Of a stretch of DNA of 58,978 bases, positions 34,563 through 42,362 are shown piece after piece. The position numbers and the translations under genes are program-made. The notes under the pieces are model-generated. The model saw only the letters and a program-made list of their open reading frames with translations. It was not told the DNA's origin and did no database searches. The first letter of the stretch is position 1; the number at the start of each line of letters is the position of its first letter. The DNA is taken from the NCBI GenBank assembly GCA_026387575.1, contig JAPLLK010000064.1, forward strand, positions 1 through 58,978, read 5' to 3'. The stretch comes from Nitrospirota bacterium (GTDB lineage: Bacteria; Nitrospirota; Thermodesulfovibrionia; Thermodesulfovibrionales; UBA1546).

Positions 34563-34619
34563 TTAGGGGAAGCTTACGATTCCTTCGCCTAAATCCGGCA
34601 AAACAAAATCATAAGGCAT
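34563..34619 (-). pseudogene. 5' stub of a lipoyl-domain E2 acyltransferase gene
   Basis: AAGGAGAG precedes an ATG at 34619 that encodes MPYDFVLPDLGEGIVSFP, then a stop. MPYDFxLPDLGEGI is the very start of dihydrolipoamide acyltransferases. The rest of the gene is missing. The remainder of the 330-base gap between pilB and nuoN shows no other gene. Confidence 0.6.
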
Positions 34620-34750
34620 AACGCTCTCCTTTATCTATTCGCTCTGTTCTTTATTTAATAAAAGGATACCACGCATGTAAAAAGCAGTCAATTTGCTGCT
34701 TGCTCACAAAAATCATGTTCGGTAAGTTAAAAGAGATGTTGTGCTGATCT

Positions 34751-36187
34751 TTAAAACCTTGCTGCTATACGGGCAACATTAATGACTTTTGAAGGTAGCA
34801 CTCCGATAACCAGGACTGCTATAACTGTTATCGTAAGCGCAAGGGCTATTCCGGGAGAGACAGAAAGCTGCACTGCGGCCTTAGGTTCTTTCATGTACAT
34901 ATACATTACAATCCTCAGATAAAAATACGCTGATATTGCGCTGAATATAACCGCAATCACAGCAAGCCACGTATATCCTGCGCTTATTGCGCTCATAAAG
35001 ATATAGAACTTACCCATAAACCCTGCTGTAGGCGGAATCCCTGTGAGAGAAAACATAAATACAAGCATCAGCGCAGCAGCCAATGGATGTGTCTTTGCGA
35101 GCCCCTCATAATCAGAGATGTCATCTCCCTTAAATCCCTCTGACCTGAGCATAATCACAACTGCAAATGCGCCTATGTTCATGAATGCATAAATAAACAG
35201 ATAATTCAGAACACTTGCCGTGCCCTCTGATGTCCCTGCAATTATTCCAAGAAGCACATAACCTGCATGCGCTATTGAAGAATACGCAAGCATCCTTTTT
35301 ATGTTTATCTGTGAAATTGCGGCTATATTCCCGACGGCCATTGTGAGTATCGCTATCGGGATAAGAATGCCTGTCCATTCAATTCTTGCCGCACCGAACG
35401 CTGTCATAAAAACCCTTCCAAGAACTGCAAACCCTGCTGCCTTGGGCCCTACTGACATAAATGCAGTAATGGAAGTAGGCGAGCCCTCATAAACGTCAGG
35501 CGCCCACATGTGGAAAGGAACAGCGGCTATCTTGAATGAGAACGCCACTGCAAACATAGTCATTGAAAGCGTTAAGACGGGATTCCCTGAAAGTCCATTG
35601 ACGGATATGTAAGAAGATATCGCCTTGAGGTCTGTTGTGCCTGTAAGCCCGTATATCAGTGATGTGCCATAGAGCAAAAATGCGGAAGCGAACGCTCCGA
35701 GGAGAAAATACTTCATTGCGGCTTCGTTAGACTTTATGTCATGTCTCAAGAACCCCGCAAGCACATAGGTGCTCAATGCCATAAGTTCAAGTCCAAGATA
35801 GAGGGTTATCAGGTCTCCTGCCGACGCCATAAGCATCATGCCGAGAGTGGAAAGCAGTATAAGGCTGTAATATTCCCCGAAATTAACTTTTTCAATTGCA
35901 ATGTATTTCACTGATATAAGAACAGTAAGAACAACATTCAGCATAAAGATAAGTTTGAAGAATAGGCTATAGTTATCCGCTATAAACATTCCGTTAAATG
36001 TGATTCCTGTAGAACCGACAAGCAAATATGTAACTGCTGCAACACTGACTATGCTAAGAAATGCAATTGTCTCTTTTCTTTTAATCACAAGGTCTGCAAG
36101 CAGAATTAGAAGAGCAAGGCACGTCATTACAATTTCAGGCATAACAGGCCCAAGGTCAGGCATTGAAAATCCAGTAAGATTCGTCAT
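34751..36187 (-). CDS. nuoN: NADH-quinone oxidoreductase subunit N
   Basis: Antiporter-like proton-pumping subunit of complex I in the inner membrane. 478 aa, with about 14 hydrophobic helices. Conserved blocks include GLELMALSTYVLAGF (key Glu), NEAAMKYFLLGAFASAF (key Lys in TM7) and KRMLAYSSIAHAGY. Last gene of the nuo operon; its ATG overlaps the nuoM stop by 4 bases. Confidence 0.96.
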   Translation of the reverse strand: MTNLTGFSMPDLGPVMPEIVMTCLALLILLADLVIKRKETIAFLSIVSVAAVTYLLVGSTGITFNGMFIADNYSLFFKLIFMLNVVLTVLISVKYIAIEKVNFGEYYSLILLSTLGMMLMASAGDLITLYLGLELMALSTYVLAGFLRHDIKSNEAAMKYFLLGAFASAFLLYGTSLIYGLTGTTDLKAISSYISVNGLSGNPVLTLSMTMFAVAFSFKIAAVPFHMWAPDVYEGSPTSITAFMSVGPKAAGFAVLGRVFMTAFGAARIEWTGILIPIAILTMAVGNIAAISQINIKRMLAYSSIAHAGYVLLGIIAGTSEGTASVLNYLFIYAFMNIGAFAVVIMLRSEGFKGDDISDYEGLAKTHPLAAALMLVFMFSLTGIPPTAGFMGKFYIFMSAISAGYTWLAVIAVIFSAISAYFYLRIVMYMYMKEPKAAVQLSVSPGIALALTITVIAVLVIGVLPSKVINVARIAARF

Positions 36188-37707
36188 TTGATAATCTCCA
36201 GAATATTTTTTGCAACGCCCACTTCATGCATGCTTCCTGAATTTACCCTCTCAAGCAGATGTTTTACAGACTCATGCATGAAACCGAGAAATGCATTCGG
36301 ATAAATTCCGATCCAGAATATCAGTATAATCATCGGCAGAAGTGTGATTATTTCCCTTAAATTAATATCTGCGAGCCCTGCAACCTTCTGGTTTGTTTCC
36401 ATGAAAAATACCCTCTGATAAAGCCAGAGCATATAACCTGCGCCTATGATTACCCCTGTTGCCGCAAGCACGCCTGCCCATTGATTCGCCTTGAACCCTC
36501 CAAGGATAATCAGGAACTCTCCTATGAACCCGTTTGTCGCAGGAAGGCCTATTGATGCAAGCGTAAACACCATAAACAAAGACGCATACACAGGCATTGC
36601 AGATGCAACTCCTCCGTAATCAGAAATCTGTCTTGTATGAGTCCTGTCATAAATCATTCCGACGCTTAAGAATAATGCACCTGTGACTACTCCATGGTTT
36701 ATCATCTGAAGGATTCCGCCCTCCATGCCCTGCGAATTTAGGGCAAAGATTCCAAGTGTTACAAAACCCATGTGGCTGACAGAGCTGTATGCAATGAGCC
36801 TTTTCAGGTCTGTCTGTGCGAGACATATTACTGCGCCGTAAATTATCGCTATAACAGAAAGCGTAAGCATCACAGGCGTCATTGCCCTTGATGCATCGGG
36901 GAATAACGGCAATGAGAACCTAATAAAACCGTAAGCGCCCATCTTGATAAGCACAGCGGCAAGAATAACGCTGCCTGCTGTCGGAGCCTCTGTATGCGCA
37001 TCAGGAAGCCATGTGTGCACCGGGAACATCGGAACCTTAACGGCAAAGGCTGCAAAGAACGCCCATAAGAGCCAGATCTGTAATTGATACGGATATGTTT
37101 TTGTCATTAGTTCAAGTATGTCAAATGTCCTGCCAGCCTGATAATAAAGAACGATTATCCCGATAAGCATAAGCAAACTTCCAACAAGCGTGAAGAGGAA
37201 GAATTTCACCGCAGCATAAATCCTGTTACTCCCGCCCCACACGCCTATCAAGAGATACATAGGGATTAGCATTGCCTCCCAGAAGAGATAGAAGAGCATA
37301 AAATCCAGTGAACAGAAAACGCCTATCATTGCGCTTTCCATTATCAGAATGGAGATATAAAATTCTTTTGTCTTTGCCTTTATAGAATTCCATGAGATAA
37401 GAACGCAGAGTATTGTAATAAGGGTTGAGAGAAGGACAAACAGAATGCTTATGCCGTCAATGCCGAGACTGTAATTAATATTCAACGAAGGAACCCATGC
37501 ATGTTTTTCTGTAAACTGCATAAGGTGCGTGGACTTATTGAACTCCGTGAACAAAGGAATTGAAATTATAAAAACCGTTATGCTCACAATAAGGCTAACC
37601 CATTTTATAAGGTTCTCATTAGACCTGCTTATCAGGAGCAAAAGCACCGCACCTGCAATCGGCAGGAATATCAATGTGCTCAGTATCGGAAAACCATTAA
37701 GGTTCAT
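36184..37707 (-). CDS. nuoM: NADH-quinone oxidoreductase subunit M
   Basis: Second antiporter-like subunit, 507 aa. WEAMLIPMYLLIG carries the conserved TM5 glutamate. VHTWLPDAHTEAPTAGSVIL and DLKRLIAYSSVSHMGF are the family signature around the TM7-TM8 lysines. Full length. A 215-base gap with a repeat separates it from nuoL, unlike the tight spacing elsewhere in the operon. Confidence 0.96.
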   Translation of the reverse strand: MNLNGFPILSTLIFLPIAGAVLLLLISRSNENLIKWVSLIVSITVFIISIPLFTEFNKSTHLMQFTEKHAWVPSLNINYSLGIDGISILFVLLSTLITILCVLISWNSIKAKTKEFYISILIMESAMIGVFCSLDFMLFYLFWEAMLIPMYLLIGVWGGSNRIYAAVKFFLFTLVGSLLMLIGIIVLYYQAGRTFDILELMTKTYPYQLQIWLLWAFFAAFAVKVPMFPVHTWLPDAHTEAPTAGSVILAAVLIKMGAYGFIRFSLPLFPDASRAMTPVMLTLSVIAIIYGAVICLAQTDLKRLIAYSSVSHMGFVTLGIFALNSQGMEGGILQMINHGVVTGALFLSVGMIYDRTHTRQISDYGGVASAMPVYASLFMVFTLASIGLPATNGFIGEFLIILGGFKANQWAGVLAATGVIIGAGYMLWLYQRVFFMETNQKVAGLADINLREIITLLPMIILIFWIGIYPNAFLGFMHESVKHLLERVNSGSMHEVGVAKNILEIIK

Positions 37708-37734
37708 GCCTTGCCCCGCAAGAATTTGGATTCG

Positions 37735-37830
37735 TTTTGTAGTTTATTGCTGGCATTCCAGCTTGATGGGAATCCTTCTTCGGAAAGATTCTGGACTGAT
37801 CCCCGACGGAGCGGGGACAAGAGCCAGGAT
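37735..37830. repeat. Repeat element with hairpins between nuoM and nuoL
   Basis: GCTGG-CATT-CCAGC and CCCCG-ACGGAG-CGGGG form two small hairpins in a stretch resembling the common GTCATCCTGGC-type intergenic repeats of many bacterial genomes. No coding potential was seen in the rest of this gap. Confidence 0.45.
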
Positions 37831-37923
37831 GACAAAGATGAAGGCTGTTTAGTCCAGATACCTCGAAGTTCTATTTTATAGTGGTTTATGTTTCTATTTT
37901 GCATTTTTAATTTTCCCTGCTCC

Positions 37924-39843
37924 TTACCTTAATAACATTACTGCCATTATTATCAACACGCCCAACGCCATTATTGCTGCATAGCGCTGTAACAAACCTG
38001 TCTGAACTTTCCTCAGAATCCGGCTGAATTCTCCGATCCCTTTTGGAATACCATTAACAATCGCCTCGATAATTTTCGCATCCGTAACCCCAATGAGTAT
38101 ATTCTTAGCTGTCCAGATTGTTGGCCGCACGATTATAAAACTGTAAAGTTCATCCACATAGTATTTATTCCAGAGGACTTTATATGTGGCATTAAATTTC
38201 TGCGCAAGCATAACAGGAATATCAGTCTTTACAAGATAGAATAATGCGGCCAGTCCTACTCCTGAAAAACCTGCGATTATTGATATCGCCATTACCAGCC
38301 ATTCCTCTGCGTGTGTGCCGTGTGCTTCGGGATGCCCAAGGACAGGGGTTAAAAATTCCGTGAAATGCTCTCCACCTCCAAGCAGATGGGGAATCCCAAT
38401 CCAGCCTGATGCAACAGCGCCGATGCAGAGAATAATCAATGGTATTGTCATAGCCTTTGGAGATTCATGGAGATGATGTTCCTGTTCGTACGTGCCCCGG
38501 AATTTTCCGTGGAACGTGAGGAATATAAGCCTGAATGAGTAGAAGGCTGTAAGAAACGCAACTACAGTCCCGATAGCCCAAACGAATTTCCCCACAGGAC
38601 TCTGTCCTGAATACGCAAGCCAGAGTATTTCATCCTTGCTGAAGAATCCTGCAAAGCCGGGCACGCCTGCAATGCTCAATGATGCAAAAAGCATTGTCCA
38701 GTATGTAATTGGCATGTATTTCTTAAGGCCGCCCATCTTCTGAAGGTCAAGCTCTCCTGACATTGCGTGCATTACGCTCCCTGCGCATAGGAAAAGAAGG
38801 GCTTTAAAGAATGCATGTGTGTAAAGATGGAACATTCCTGCGGTGTAAGCTCCGACTCCTGCCGCAAGGAACATATAGCCGAGTTGGCTGATGGTTGAAT
38901 ATGCGATAATCCTTTTTATATCATTCTGGACAAGGCCGATAGTCGCAGCAAATAGTGATGTTATAGCCCCTGTTAATGCGACAATCATTAGTGCAGTTTC
39001 AGAAAGGCTGAATATCGGACTGCACCTTGCAACGAGGAAAACACCTGCTGTGACCATTGTCGCCGCGTGTATCAGCGCACTTACAGGTGTGGGGCCCTCC
39101 ATTGCATCAGGAAGCCATACATGAAGCGGCATCTGCGCTGACTTCCCAATTGAGCCGCAGAAAAGAAGAAGCGCAATCAATGTCATAAGATGCACGTCAT
39201 ATCCAAGGAAATTAATTGTTTGTACTGCAAAGACCTTTGCCTGTGAAAAGACAGGCTCATAATAAACGGTTCCGAATGTGAGGAATATCATTATTATTCC
39301 AAGACCAAAGCCAAAGTCGCCGAACCTGTTCACTATAAAAGCCTTTTTGCCTGCGTCAGAGGCTGGTTTCTTGTCAAAGTAATATCCTATGAGAAAGTAT
39401 GAACACAAGCCGACACCCTCCCACCCGAAATACAACTGGAGGAAGTTATTAGCCATAACAAGCATCAGCATACAGAAAGTAAACAGGCTGAGATATGCAA
39501 AAAAGCGGTAGTAGCCCTTGTCTCCTTGCATATACCCAACAGAATATATATGTATCAGGGCGCTGCAAGTTGTTACAACAACAAGCATGACTGCGGTAAG
39601 CTGGTCAATAAGAAAACCCACAGAGACTTTGAATTCGCCGGAAACAATCCATGAGTAGATGTCTTCATTTACAACCTTGCCTGACAGGACATCAAGCAGT
39701 GTTATTACAGTCACAACCCATGACCCGGCAACTGCAAGTATTGATACCCAGTGGGCATTATCCTTCAAATACTTCCTGCCAAAAAGAATATTTATCAAAA
39801 AAGCGGCAAGCGGCAGAAATGGTATTAACAAATAATTGTTCAT
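37924..39843 (-). CDS. nuoL: NADH-quinone oxidoreductase subunit L
   Basis: Distal proton-pumping subunit with the long lateral helix, 639 aa. Visible blocks: WEGVGLCSYFLIG, then GKSAQMPLHVWLPDAMEGPT, DIKRIIAYSTISQLGYMF, and FAGFFSKDEIL. The C-terminal amphipathic part (SFIIVRPTIWTAKNIL…) is the arm along the membrane. It starts 4 bases after the nuoK stop. Confidence 0.96.
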   Translation of the reverse strand: MNNYLLIPFLPLAAFLINILFGRKYLKDNAHWVSILAVAGSWVVTVITLLDVLSGKVVNEDIYSWIVSGEFKVSVGFLIDQLTAVMLVVVTTCSALIHIYSVGYMQGDKGYYRFFAYLSLFTFCMLMLVMANNFLQLYFGWEGVGLCSYFLIGYYFDKKPASDAGKKAFIVNRFGDFGFGLGIIMIFLTFGTVYYEPVFSQAKVFAVQTINFLGYDVHLMTLIALLLFCGSIGKSAQMPLHVWLPDAMEGPTPVSALIHAATMVTAGVFLVARCSPIFSLSETALMIVALTGAITSLFAATIGLVQNDIKRIIAYSTISQLGYMFLAAGVGAYTAGMFHLYTHAFFKALLFLCAGSVMHAMSGELDLQKMGGLKKYMPITYWTMLFASLSIAGVPGFAGFFSKDEILWLAYSGQSPVGKFVWAIGTVVAFLTAFYSFRLIFLTFHGKFRGTYEQEHHLHESPKAMTIPLIILCIGAVASGWIGIPHLLGGGEHFTEFLTPVLGHPEAHGTHAEEWLVMAISIIAGFSGVGLAALFYLVKTDIPVMLAQKFNATYKVLWNKYYVDELYSFIIVRPTIWTAKNILIGVTDAKIIEAIVNGIPKGIGEFSRILRKVQTGLLQRYAAIMALGVLIIMAVMLLR

Positions 39844-39847
39844 ATTT

Positions 39848-40150
39848 TCATCCCTTCATTTCGCTCATCTCATCCGCATGAACTGTGTCCTTGTTCCTGA
39901 ACAGCGCAATAATTATCGCAAGCCCTATCGCGGCCTCTGCCGCTGCGACAGTGATTATAAAGACCGCAAGAATCTGCCCTCTCATGTCCTGCAGGTAATG
40001 GCTGAATGCCACAAGGCTGATATTCACTGCATTCAGCAGAAGCTCTATTGACATGAACATTATTATGATATTCCTCCTTGTAAGGAATCCGAAGACTCCT
40101 ATCATAAAAACCACTGCGCTCAGCATCAGATACCAATTCAAAGGAACCAT
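39848..40150 (-). CDS. nuoK: NADH-quinone oxidoreductase subunit K
   Basis: 100-aa, three-helix subunit with the two conserved membrane glutamates ([14 protein letters not shown] and [11 protein letters not shown]) that form the proton-relay path next to NuoJ. Its ATG shares one base with the nuoJ stop (TAATG), indicating coupled translation. Confidence 0.96.
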   Translation of the reverse strand: MVPLNWYLMLSAVVFMIGVFGFLTRRNIIIMFMSIELLLNAVNISLVAFSHYLQDMRGQILAVFIITVAAAEAAIGLAIIIALFRNKDTVHADEMSEMKG

Positions 40151-40665
40151 TATTTACTCCTCGTCTTTCTCTTTGCCAGGACTATTGCGCCTATAATCGC
40201 AACAAGCAGCACAAGAGAAGCTATTTCAAAAGGGAAAAGATAATCAGTGTATAAGAGTTTCCCCAGCGCCTTTGTATGAGTCTCCTGTTTTATAAATTCA
40301 ATTGAATATTTTCCGGCAGGCCCCGGCACAAAAGACCTTACCACACTCAAAACAATCACAAGCAAAGCCGTAGTTACAAAAAGTCCGGCGGGCCATGCGC
40401 CTATAAATCTTTTCACTTTAAGTTCCTCCCTAAGATTCAGAAAAAGCAAAATAAAAAGGAACAGCACGAGTATTGCTCCTGCATAAACTATAATCTGTAT
40501 TGCCGCGACAAACTCGGCGTTCAGGAACAGATAAAGACCTGCAATGTGGAAGAAAAGCAAAAGCATCCACATAACACTGTGCACAGGATTGCTTCTCGTA
40601 ACAACCAGCAGTGAAAAGATGACTATCGCAGAAGCGTAATATCCAAAAAATAATTCAGACAGCAT
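40150..40665 (-). CDS. nuoJ: NADH-quinone oxidoreductase subunit J
   Basis: Five-helix membrane subunit of complex I, 171 aa from the ATG at 40665. That start has GGAG 5 bases upstream; an in-frame start at 40686 would run into the repeat-rich spacer. [22 protein letters not shown] holds the pi-bulge helix linked to quinone-site coupling. The C-terminal helix ends in a basic tail. Confidence 0.94.
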   Translation of the reverse strand: MLSELFFGYYASAIVIFSLLVVTRSNPVHSVMWMLLLFFHIAGLYLFLNAEFVAAIQIIVYAGAILVLFLFILLFLNLREELKVKRFIGAWPAGLFVTTALLVIVLSVVRSFVPGPAGKYSIEFIKQETHTKALGKLLYTDYLFPFEIASLVLLVAIIGAIVLAKRKTRSK

Positions 40666-40679
40666 CCTTGCTCCGCAAA

Positions 40680-40714
40680 AATTCAAAATTCAAAGTTGAA
40701 AATTCAAAATAAAT
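40680..40714. repeat. Five AT-rich heptamers between nuoI and nuoJ
   Basis: Units like AATTCAA repeated about five times (35 bp) just upstream of the nuoJ Shine-Dalgarno. Confidence 0.5.
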
Positions 40715-40736
40715 GAATTCCATAATTTTATACTTC

Positions 40737-41288
40737 TCATTTTTCATTTTTTGTTCTCCTGAATACCGCCTGCCCTTCATGCCCAGTGAAGTCCTCTGAT
40801 TTTGGCCTCCAGAAATCTCTGAAATATCTCCTGGCCTTCTCTCCTGTAAAATACTTATCCCAATTTGAAAGAAGTTTTTCTTTAGTCATATAAAACGGCT
40901 CTCTTGAATAATCCGAATATTCGTAATGCTCGCTCAATGTAATTGCGCCGAAAGGGCATGCCTCAACACAGAACCCGCAGTAAATACACCTGAGAACCTC
41001 TATCTCATACCTGTCCACAACCTTTGTATGGTCCTCGCCGTCTGAGGTGTAAATATATATGCACTTTGAAGGGCAGTAAGCTCCGCATAGACCGCAGCCA
41101 ACGCACTTCATCCTGCCATCTTCATCCTTTGCAAGCGCATGAAGCCCCCTGAAGCCGGGCTTAACAGGCCTTTTAACCTTTGGATAGCGCCTCGTCACAG
41201 CGGGTGTAAACATGCTCTTTAGCGTCAATGCAAGACCCTTCAGAATCTCTACAAAGAATATCGTCCTTATAAATTTTCTAACTGTCAT
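40737..41288 (-). CDS. nuoI: NADH-quinone oxidoreductase subunit I
   Basis: Holds clusters N6a and N6b that pass electrons to NuoB. The 183-aa protein has two 4Fe-4S motifs, CVGCGLCGAYCPSKC and CIYCGFCVEACPFGA, after an N-terminal amphipathic helix. The C-terminal 45 residues are polar. It lies between nuoH (21 bases upstream) and nuoJ. Confidence 0.96.
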   Translation of the reverse strand: MTVRKFIRTIFFVEILKGLALTLKSMFTPAVTRRYPKVKRPVKPGFRGLHALAKDEDGRMKCVGCGLCGAYCPSKCIYIYTSDGEDHTKVVDRYEIEVLRCIYCGFCVEACPFGAITLSEHYEYSDYSREPFYMTKEKLLSNWDKYFTGEKARRYFRDFWRPKSEDFTGHEGQAVFRRTKNEK

Positions 41289-41309
41289 ATCGTTTTCTTG
41301 CCGGCATTA

Positions 41310-42362
41310 TTAAACCCATATTTTTATAAATCCTGTCAGCACTATATTGAACAGGGCTAATGGTATTAATATCTTCCACCCTATAGCCATAAGCTGGTCA
41401 TACCTGTATCTCGGGAAAGTCGCCCTGACCCAGTAATAAAAAAACATAAAGGCATAAACCTTTATCAGAAACCACACAATACCTGGCACATTCAGCAAGA
41501 AAGGCATTGCATCCATAATAAACTTCGGGATTGTCCACCCTCCTAAAAAACACAACGCTGCTATAGAAGACATTATCAGCATCGCTGTGTATTCGCCGAG
41601 GAAAAATAGTGCGAACCTGAATCCGCTGTATTCTGTAAAATACCCTGCAACAAGTTCGTTTTCAGCCTCCGGCAGATCAAAAGGGAGCCTGTTTGTCTCA
41701 GCAAATGCAGCCACAATAAATACAAAGAAACCTAAGAACTGAGGGATGGCAAACATGCCTGCAGGATGTTGTTGCTGCGCCCTGACAATATCGGACAGGT
41801 TCAGAGAGCTTGCCATCATCATAACTCCTACAAGGCTCAGTCCCATTGCAATCTCATAACTTATTACCTGTGATGCTGCCCTCAGTCCGCCAAGGAATGA
41901 ATATTTAGAGTTTGACGCCCACCCCGATAATATAATTCCATAGGCTCCGAGAGAAGACATTGCAAAAAGAAAAAGCAGGCCTATATTTATATCAGCTATC
42001 ACAAAGCCATCGAAAAACGGAAGCACAGACAATGACGTGAGAGCCGAAACCATGAATATGACAGGCGCAAGATAGAACAACGGCTTATCTGCATTCGCAG
42101 GTATAATGTCTTCCTTGAAAAAAAGTTTCACTCCGTCAGCAATCGGCTGTAAAAACCCATGCCAACCTACTTCAATGGGGCCAAGCCGTACCTGCATGTG
42201 GCCTATTACTTTGCGCTCCCAGTAAGTTGCATAAGCCACATGAAGAAGCGTTATGCCAAGAACAACAGCGATCTTTACGAGAATAATCCCAATATCTATC
42301 CCAAGCTTAATCATAGGGTTCATTCCAGCCGCATTACCTATAAACTGAAAAATGTCGTTCAT
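41310..42362 (-). CDS. nuoH: NADH-quinone oxidoreductase subunit H
   Basis: Membrane subunit forming the quinone tunnel with NuoB and NuoD, 350 aa. Conserved blocks: YWERKVIGHMQVRLGP, FKEDIIPANADKPLF, ETNRLPFDLPEAENELVAGY (acidic E-channel) and FPRYRYDQLMAIGWK. The start overlaps the nuoG stop by 4 bases. Confidence 0.96.
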   Translation of the reverse strand: MNDIFQFIGNAAGMNPMIKLGIDIGIILVKIAVVLGITLLHVAYATYWERKVIGHMQVRLGPIEVGWHGFLQPIADGVKLFFKEDIIPANADKPLFYLAPVIFMVSALTSLSVLPFFDGFVIADINIGLLFLFAMSSLGAYGIILSGWASNSKYSFLGGLRAASQVISYEIAMGLSLVGVMMMASSLNLSDIVRAQQQHPAGMFAIPQFLGFFVFIVAAFAETNRLPFDLPEAENELVAGYFTEYSGFRFALFFLGEYTAMLIMSSIAALCFLGGWTIPKFIMDAMPFLLNVPGIVWFLIKVYAFMFFYYWVRATFPRYRYDQLMAIGWKILIPLALFNIVLTGFIKIWV

